NCBI RefSeq assembly: GCF_019970045.1
Contig: NZ_JAHXYI010000006.1
Location: forward strand, 124,001 to 188,000
Origin: Chryseobacterium sp. GVT01B
Lineage (GTDB): Bacteria > Bacteroidota > Bacteroidia > Flavobacteriales > Weeksellaceae
Direction: 5' to 3'
DNA length: 64,000 nucleotides
Position 1 is the first letter of the stretch, and each line of letters starts with the position of its first letter. Positions 59,212-64,000 of this stretch are shown in pieces. Position numbers and translations under genes: made by a program. The notes beneath the pieces were generated by a model. That model was not told the DNA's origin and did not search any database. It worked only from the letters and a program-made list of their open reading frames with translations.

Positions 59212-60153
59212 TTAGAGAAATGTAGAGTATCCAAGGCGGCTGGCATTTCTTCCATCGTCTTCAAGACTGAATGAATATTCCTCTTTTTCCGTAACAAAAT
59301 TCTCTTCCACATCCACTGTTACCGGAAGAAAATAATCATACAGTGACTGAAGTACATTTCTGAACGGACTTCCTGGTATATACTTCTTCATGTCTTCATA
59401 AGGAATAGGGCCAATATTTACCACCCAGTTTCGCTGACCGTCCATATGCGGACCACTTGGAATATAGGTTACTCCTAATCTTGAATTTCCCAATAACATG
59501 GAATTATCATTTTTCTCAATCCTATCAATGATGTTGGGTGAAAAAGTAACATTTACCGGTACCTGCAGAAAAGCAGTCATACATCTTTCAAACCATTTTT
59601 TATCCCCTCTTATCTGGTGGAAAAAAGGAAGAATATGCATGAAGATATAAGCATTCTGCTTATCCAGCATCTTTATCAGAGGCCAAAGCTCACTTACGGT
59701 TTCCAATAAAGAATCCGTATTGCTTGTAATATCAAATTCAGATTCTTTAAGTAAAGCACTGATTTCCGTAAAAAAAACTTCCAGCTCAAAAGGACGAAAA
59801 AACTTACGGGCATCATCTTCTACCCTTTTTTGTTTACGGATTTCCCTTACCACAGTATCTACGTTCTTTCTGGAAGCTCCAAGAGACGGCGGGTGGAATA
59901 AACCCTCCGGAAGATAGTCATAAATACCTTCCCTGTAACTCTCTATGGTAAATACTTCTTCGTCAAATCCTAAATAACTGCTTGAAATACTCTTAATATC
60001 CTTCAGGTAGGCACGGTCGTTCACGCCAACACGCTCAATGAATATATTGCTTACCGCACGATGGTATTTCAATAGATTAACAGCCACAGCTTCAGCCTTA
60101 AAGTCTGTTTGCAGCTTATTGTAATGCATATCTACAATATTAGTCTCATACAT
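59212..60153 (-). CDS. tssG: Type VI secretion baseplate protein TssG, Bacteroidota type
   Basis: The 313-residue protein has the TssG landmarks YLPEGLFHPPSLG near residue 75-90 and FRPFELEVFFTEISALL, and a C-terminal half with TYIPSGPHMDGQRNWVVNIGPI. TssG forms the baseplate wedge with TssF and TssE. It heads the three-gene operon; the partner tssF and the sheath genes are not in this window. Confidence 0.75.
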   Translation of the reverse strand: MYETNIVDMHYNKLQTDFKAEAVAVNLLKYHRAVSNIFIERVGVNDRAYLKDIKSISSSYLGFDEEVFTIESYREGIYDYLPEGLFHPPSLGASRKNVDTVVREIRKQKRVEDDARKFFRPFELEVFFTEISALLKESEFDITSNTDSLLETVSELWPLIKMLDKQNAYIFMHILPFFHQIRGDKKWFERCMTAFLQVPVNVTFSPNIIDRIEKNDNSMLLGNSRLGVTYIPSGPHMDGQRNWVVNIGPIPYEDMKKYIPGSPFRNVLQSLYDYFLPVTVDVEENFVTEKEEYSFSLEDDGRNASRLGYSTFL

Positions 60154-60624
60154 AGTGTTTCCTCTGATTATGACTTGTAAAGATAATATATCTCATAAGT
60201 TTGAAAAAATATTTTGCTAATAATTTTATCCTAAAAATAATAATTTATTGACATTAAAAGGAATAACTTCTAGCAAATTCCGTAAAAATACGGTAAATAA
60301 AAGGTTTATTTGTTTTTTTTAATTTAAAATTAACTATTCAGAATCAGATAATTAAAGGTTAAAGTTTTAGGTCGGGGTAAGTTTTTATATTTTAATTCTT
60401 CCTTATATATAAGGATACTATTCTCTCTTTCTCCACTCTCCTATCCCTGCTATTATTGATTTCTTATCTTCATCTGACAAAATATAAGTTTTCAAACGTA
60501 GTAGAAATACCTCTTTTATGCAGATTAAGTTTTATTAACATTATCTTATAGAATAAATTCAGGATAATGCATGCTCATTCCGAAAGCGGGCCGTATCTTT
60601 GCAGACTGAAAATTGTTATTTAAA
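60154..60624. other. Divergent non-coding region between tssG and S1 nuclease
   Basis: AT-rich; TATCTTTG at 60594-60601 is a good -7 element for the nuclease. The promoter of the tssG operon should also lie here. No gene seen. Confidence 0.5.
60594..60601 (+). promoter_or_regulatory. Putative -7 element of the S1/P1 nuclease gene
   Basis: TATCTTTG (TAnnTTTG) 24 bp before the ATG at 60625. Confidence 0.5.
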
Positions 60625-61416
60625 ATGAAAAGTATCTATTCTAAAATTCTGATTTTAGCATTCATGGCCTCTTCACTTTATTCTTATGCATGGGGATTAA
60701 CGGGACACAGGGTTATTGCAGACATTGCAGAAAACCATCTTTCCCGTAAAGCGAGAAGAGAAATTAAAAAGATCATGGGAAAAGAGCGTCTGGCTTACTG
60801 GGCGAACTGGCCGGATTTCATTAAATCTGATACCACAGGAGCATGGAAACAGGCTTCATCATGGCATTATGTAAACATTGATCCGATGACCGACTTTAAA
60901 GCTTTTGAACAAAACTTAAAAGCGCAGGCAGGACCAAGCCTTTACACTCAGGTAAACACACTATCCAGCCAGATTAAAGACAAAAACACTTCTGAAAAAG
61001 ACAGAAAAATTGCTTTAATTTTCCTTATCCATATTATGGGAGATCTTGCACAGCCCCTTCACGTGGGAAGAGCAGAAGATTTGGGAGGAAACAAAATCAA
61101 TGTTACCTATTTCGGAGACAAAACCAATTTACACTCAGTTTGGGACGGAAAACTGGTAGACTCTCAAAAATACAGCTACACAGAATATTCTAAACTTTTG
61201 GATATCAAATCTAAAGAAGAAGTAGCACAGATACAGTCCGGGACGCTGGAAGACTGGTTATATGATTCTCATAAGATTGCTAATAAAATTTATGCACAGA
61301 CTCCTAACGACTCTAAATTATCTTATGACTACCAGTATAAATTCAATGATACTTTGGAAAGACAGCTTCTATACGGAGGATTGAGACTGGCAAAAGTATT
61401 AAACGAACTTTTCTAA
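60625..61416 (+). CDS. S1/P1-type nuclease
   Basis: The ATG at 60625 is chosen over a TTG four codons earlier. The 263-residue protein has a signal peptide ending before the mature N-terminal Trp (AWGLTGHRVIADIAENHL), the hallmark of zinc-dependent S1/P1 nucleases, whose first residue binds zinc. Other ligand motifs are SSWHYVNID, LIHIMGDLAQPLHVG and NLHSVWDGKL. It degrades single-stranded nucleic acid in the periplasm or outside, possibly for phosphate or nucleoside uptake. Confidence 0.9.
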   Translation: MKSIYSKILILAFMASSLYSYAWGLTGHRVIADIAENHLSRKARREIKKIMGKERLAYWANWPDFIKSDTTGAWKQASSWHYVNIDPMTDFKAFEQNLKAQAGPSLYTQVNTLSSQIKDKNTSEKDRKIALIFLIHIMGDLAQPLHVGRAEDLGGNKINVTYFGDKTNLHSVWDGKLVDSQKYSYTEYSKLLDIKSKEEVAQIQSGTLEDWLYDSHKIANKIYAQTPNDSKLSYDYQYKFNDTLERQLLYGGLRLAKVLNELF

Positions 61417-61478
61417 ATACGGGTTTCGAGTTGCGGGTTCATTAACCAAAGGCGGCTTAAAATTGTATTTCAAGATAT

Positions 61479-61510
61479 AAAAACGGGACTTCGGTTTCGT
61501 TTTTTTTGTT
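61479..61510 (+). terminator. UUCG-tetraloop terminator of the S1 nuclease gene
   Basis: AAAACGGGAC and GTTTCGTTTT pair (two G-T pairs) around TTCG, giving a C(UUCG)G tetraloop, followed by a T-run. Confidence 0.75.
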
Positions 61511-61564
61511 TAGGGTTTAGGGTTTAGGGTTTAGGGTTTAGGGTTTAGGGTTTAGGGTTTAGGG
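61509..61564. repeat. Eight perfect TTTAGGG repeats
   Basis: Eight exact copies of TTTAGGG, 56 bp with no variation, directly after the terminator T-run and about 360 bp upstream of rpoD. The unit equals the plant telomere repeat, and the G-rich strand has eight GGG runs. Confidence 0.95.
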
Positions 61565-61720
61565 AAATTACATTTTTTATTATTGACACATATTTTAATT
61601 TTCAAAAAAGAAATTAATACACTCATTATCAATTAATTAATATCATTATTGCAAATCTAAAACCATCCAAACCGGAACAAAATAACTGATTATCAGCACA
61701 TTATTTAATTCAAAGTAAAC

Positions 61721-61855
61721 TTATACATTTTACTTCGGACATTATACAAAAAAACCGTCTTTTTACAATTTAAATAAAATACTGAATACCAATAAATTAA
61801 ACCAAAAAATAAAGATATTTACACATTTTACAGTCCACATTATACAAAAAACACT
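61721..61855. repeat. Two related stretches upstream of rpoD
   Basis: TTATACATTTTAC...GGACATTATACAAAAAA near 61721 and TTTACACATTTTAC...CCACATTATACAAAAAA near 61818 are diverged direct copies about 97 bp apart, possibly a duplicated promoter or binding region. Confidence 0.45.
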
Positions 61856-61925
61856 CTATCTCGTGTAACCTTTTTACCTTTTCATACGTATATATTATAG
61901 TAACTCTTTTTTGAGGATAAAATAA

Positions 61926-62792
61926 ATGAGACAATTAAAAATCACTAAGCAGGTTACCAACAGGGAAACTGCTTCATTAGACAAGTATTTGCAGGAAATT
62001 GGTAAAGTGGAACTGATCACTGCGGACGAAGAAGTAGAATTGGCACAAAGAATACGTGCTGGCGACAGAGCCGCACTTGAGAAATTAATCAAAGCCAACC
62101 TTCGTTTCGTAGTTTCTGTATCCAAGCAATACCAAAATCAAGGTCTTTCTTTACCCGATTTGATCAATGAAGGTAACCTAGGATTGATGAAAGCGGCAAA
62201 AAGGTACGATGAAACTAGAGGTTTCAAATTTATCTCTTATGCAGTATGGTGGATCCGTCAATCAATTTTACAGGCATTGGCTGAACAGTCAAGAATTGTA
62301 AGACTTCCGTTGAACAAAATTGGTTCCATCAATAAAATTAATAAAGCATACGCTCACCTTGAGCAGGAAAATGAAAGACCACCTTCTCCGGAAGAATTGG
62401 CTGAAGTTCTTGACATGAGCGAGGAAGATATTAAAGAATCTATGAAAAACTCCGGAAGACACCTGTCTATGGATGCACCTTTAGTAGAAGGTGAAGATTC
62501 TAATCTTTATGATGTATTACGTTCAGGAGAATCTCCAAGTCCTGATAAAGATCTGATGCTTGAATCTCTACAAATTGAGATTGAAAGAGCATTGAATACT
62601 TTGACGCCAAGAGAGGCTGACTTAGTAAGATTGTATTTCGGACTGAACGGAAAACACCCAATGACTTTAGAAGAAATTGGTGAGACTTTCGATCTTACAA
62701 GAGAGAGAGTTCGTCAGATCAAAGAAAAAGCAATTAAGAGACTAAAACACAATACCAGAAGCAAGATCTTAAAATCTTATCTGGGTAAATAA
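61926..62792 (+). CDS. rpoD: RNA polymerase primary sigma factor
   Basis: The 288-residue protein is the short, region-1.1-lacking type of primary sigma factor in Bacteroidota. Regions are clear: 1.2 ([18 protein letters not shown]), 2 ([58 protein letters not shown]), 3 and 4 ([24 protein letters not shown] [11 protein letters not shown]). It directs transcription from the TTTG/TAnnTTTG promoters noted in this window. It is followed by a terminator. Confidence 0.96.
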   Translation: MRQLKITKQVTNRETASLDKYLQEIGKVELITADEEVELAQRIRAGDRAALEKLIKANLRFVVSVSKQYQNQGLSLPDLINEGNLGLMKAAKRYDETRGFKFISYAVWWIRQSILQALAEQSRIVRLPLNKIGSINKINKAYAHLEQENERPPSPEELAEVLDMSEEDIKESMKNSGRHLSMDAPLVEGEDSNLYDVLRSGESPSPDKDLMLESLQIEIERALNTLTPREADLVRLYFGLNGKHPMTLEEIGETFDLTRERVRQIKEKAIKRLKHNTRSKILKSYLGK

Positions 62793-62814
62793 TTTTTAGC
62801 GTAAAAAATTTTAT

Positions 62815-62848
62815 AGGCGGAGTCTGGTTTCAGGCTCCGTTTTTTTAT
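62815..62848 (+). terminator. rpoD terminator
   Basis: CGGAGTCTG and CAGGCTCCG form a 9-bp stem (one G-T pair) followed by seven T. Confidence 0.85.
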
Positions 62849-63008
62849 TTAGATAGTATTCATACATCCAATCCGTAAACTTCTGTAACATTTTTCACCG
62901 TTTATTCAACTAATTAAAATCATATCCTTTACTCATTTGCGATAAATTCTAAATGATTAATTTTAGTTGATGGGATATGATGTTGAGAACACCAAAATAA
63001 AACAGACT

Positions 63009-63617
63009 ATGAAAAAAATACTTTTCGCTTGTGCGGTAGTTATTTCTTTACTTTCCTGCAGTGAAAATAAATCGCGGCAAGCTCCTACCGTAGAAAATGC
63101 AGTTGATAATGCTGAATCTTCAGTTTCTGGAGCTATTAAAAAAAATACCAGATACTCCTCACGTGAAGGAAACCTTGTTCATGAAATCTATCAGGAGCTG
63201 ATAAAAAATGACAAGGCTTTACAGGATCTTGACAAAAGAATAACGGTTATTAATCAGGAAACGGAGGACGCAATGATCGAATATGATGATGTTATTCAAA
63301 AATCAGAAACATACTATAATGATGCAACGGCACTATCAAATTCGGTAACCGATTCTGTTACAAAGAAACAAATTGAAAAAGAGATAAAGGCCAGCTCTGA
63401 AAAATATGATATAAAAACACAAACTATCCGAGACCTCATCGTCAAAATAAAAGCAAACAGGACAACAGTTCATAATCAATACCTTGTATTTAAGATCAGA
63501 AAGACCCTTCCTGAAATTGAAAAGTATCAGAATGCCCATCCTCTGAAAACAGACAGCCTCAATCAATTCATCAATAAGCAAAACCAACTGCTGGAAGAGT
63601 TGAAAAAGTTAAAATAA
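63009..63617 (+). CDS. Lipoprotein with coiled-coil region
   Basis: From the ATG at 63009 the 202-residue protein has a lipoprotein signal (KKILFACAVVISLLSC; lipobox LLSC). The rest is strongly charged and helical (QETEDAMIEYDDVIQKSETYY, KKQIEKEIKASSEKYD, NQFINKQNQLLEELKKLK), a likely coiled coil. The longer frame from 62967 would bury the signal. Role unknown. Confidence 0.7.
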   Translation: MKKILFACAVVISLLSCSENKSRQAPTVENAVDNAESSVSGAIKKNTRYSSREGNLVHEIYQELIKNDKALQDLDKRITVINQETEDAMIEYDDVIQKSETYYNDATALSNSVTDSVTKKQIEKEIKASSEKYDIKTQTIRDLIVKIKANRTTVHNQYLVFKIRKTLPEIEKYQNAHPLKTDSLNQFINKQNQLLEELKKLK

Positions 63618-63632
63618 ATACCAACACACCTC

Positions 63633-64000
63633 ATGAAATATACTACAAAATGGCTCACTGATAAAGCCCGCGTTAAAGAACTGGTAGACTTTTTTATTAC
63701 CCATAAAACAGATTCTTATATTTCCCATGGCGAAATGATGTCCGGCAGAGCCACCGATTCTCATCATTGGAATCCGGATCTTGAACTGATTCTTACTGAG
63801 CAGCTGATTACTGATTTTAATTCTGATGGCAGTTCTAAGCTGAATATTCTTATTGCAGAAAATGAAAATGGGGAAATTGTCGGAATGATGGTTTTTAATG
63901 TGATCAACAGTCCTTTTAAAAAGTATGCGATTTTAGAAGATATGCTTCTGGATCAGTCTGTAAGAGGCCAGTCACTGGGAAGTAAACTGTTAGAGAAAGC
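63633..64000 (+). CDS. GNAT-family acetyltransferase, C-terminus cut by window edge
   Basis: The ATG frame at 63633 stays open to the end of the window (122 codons). It begins MKYTTKWLTDKARVKELVDF and reaches LEDMLLDQSVRGQSLGSKLL, the acetyl-CoA-binding motif A (Q/RxxGxG/S) of GNAT enzymes; EIVGMMVFNVIN is the preceding strand. It would transfer an acetyl group to an amine; substrate unknown. Confidence 0.75.
   Translation, partial: MKYTTKWLTDKARVKELVDFFITHKTDSYISHGEMMSGRATDSHHWNPDLELILTEQLITDFNSDGSSKLNILIAENENGEIVGMMVFNVINSPFKKYAILEDMLLDQSVRGQSLGSKLLEK

Larger units (their letters stand above)
61417..61925. other. 510-bp non-coding region before rpoD
   Basis: It holds a fragment of the GGGTTTCGAGTTGCGGGTTC repeat (61422), a terminator (61479-61510), eight TTTAGGG repeats (61509-61564) and two similar stretches around 61721 and 61818 (ACATTTTAC...ACATTATACAAAAAA). 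No gene. Confidence 0.6.

Noticed and set aside
61509..61564. True telomere or chromosome end
   Set aside because: The array is only 56 bp and internal, with normal bacterial genes on both sides.
1..64000. CRISPR arrays, rRNA or tRNA genes, transposase genes
   Set aside because: No regular spaced repeats, no tRNA-like T-loop/acceptor arrangement and no transposase-like frame were recognised while reading; small non-coding RNAs cannot be excluded by eye.

Overview
The window looks like a chromosomal segment of a low-GC Flavobacteriia bacterium, most probably Chryseobacterium or a close relative. The evidence is a type IX secretion C-terminal sorting domain, a GLPGLI-family protein, a grasp-with-spasm peptide-maturation locus, a subclass B1 metallo-beta-lactamase closely resembling the IND type of Chryseobacterium, a short Bacteroidota-type primary sigma factor, and repeated TAnnTTTG promoter -7 elements. 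I saw no rRNA, tRNA or CRISPR array.

Layout. 0-5 kb: a truncated polysaccharide-deacetylase-like gene, an AraC regulator, a NUDIX hydrolase, a Cys-rich bacteriocin-like peptide and several unknown proteins. 4.9-8.4 kb: a zinc-homeostasis block (Fur/Zur regulator divergent from a MerC-domain protein and a COG0523 GTPase, then a Tat-type alkaline phosphatase) with repeated GCAAC-N3-GTTGC operator-like boxes. 8.5-10.7 kb: a MocR-type regulator divergent from an Asp/Glu racemase. 11.1-21.9 kb: a polymorphic-toxin island made of a T9SS surface protein, two RHS proteins (the second with a Hint domain and a variable C-terminal toxin), a CPCC-type immunity candidate, and two displaced toxin tips each followed by an immunity candidate. 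22.3-32.3 kb: a hybrid histidine kinase, a response regulator, a HEAT-like membrane protein and a glycosyltransferase/LtaS-type fusion, facing a YaiO-like outer-membrane barrel; together they look like a regulated surface-glycan export locus. 32.5-34.2 kb: exonuclease III and an XRE/S24 repressor.

34.6-38.9 kb is a natural-product region: a Gly/Val-rich bacteriocin-like peptide and a graspetide (grasp-with-spasm) operon in which a terminator separates the precursor from its maturases. 39.2-41.7 kb holds three tandem secreted paralogues. 41.9-52.5 kb is mostly housekeeping and accessory genes: a SUKH-like protein, a VOC protein, an EamA transporter with a possible leader peptide, a YdcF-like protein, a methyltransferase, an ArsR/SRPBCC/YdeI/DoxX cluster invaded by intergenic repeats, and a lipoprotein. 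52.7-57 kb: threonine aldolase, a DtxR-type regulator, a second EamA transporter with a divergent Lrp/AsnC regulator, and the metallo-beta-lactamase. 57.1-60.2 kb: three Bacteroidota (subtype iii) type VI secretion genes, tssG-tssN-tssK. The window ends with S1/P1 nuclease, eight perfect TTTAGGG repeats, rpoD, a lipoprotein and a truncated GNAT acetyltransferase.

The best candidates for undescribed biology are the graspetide operon with its extra small ORF, the multi-module toxin tail region, the kinase/HEAT/GT2-sulfatase/YaiO locus, the short Pro-rich leader peptide before the EamA transporter, and the two bacteriocin-like peptides. All functions are inferred from reading the sequence; no database search was run.
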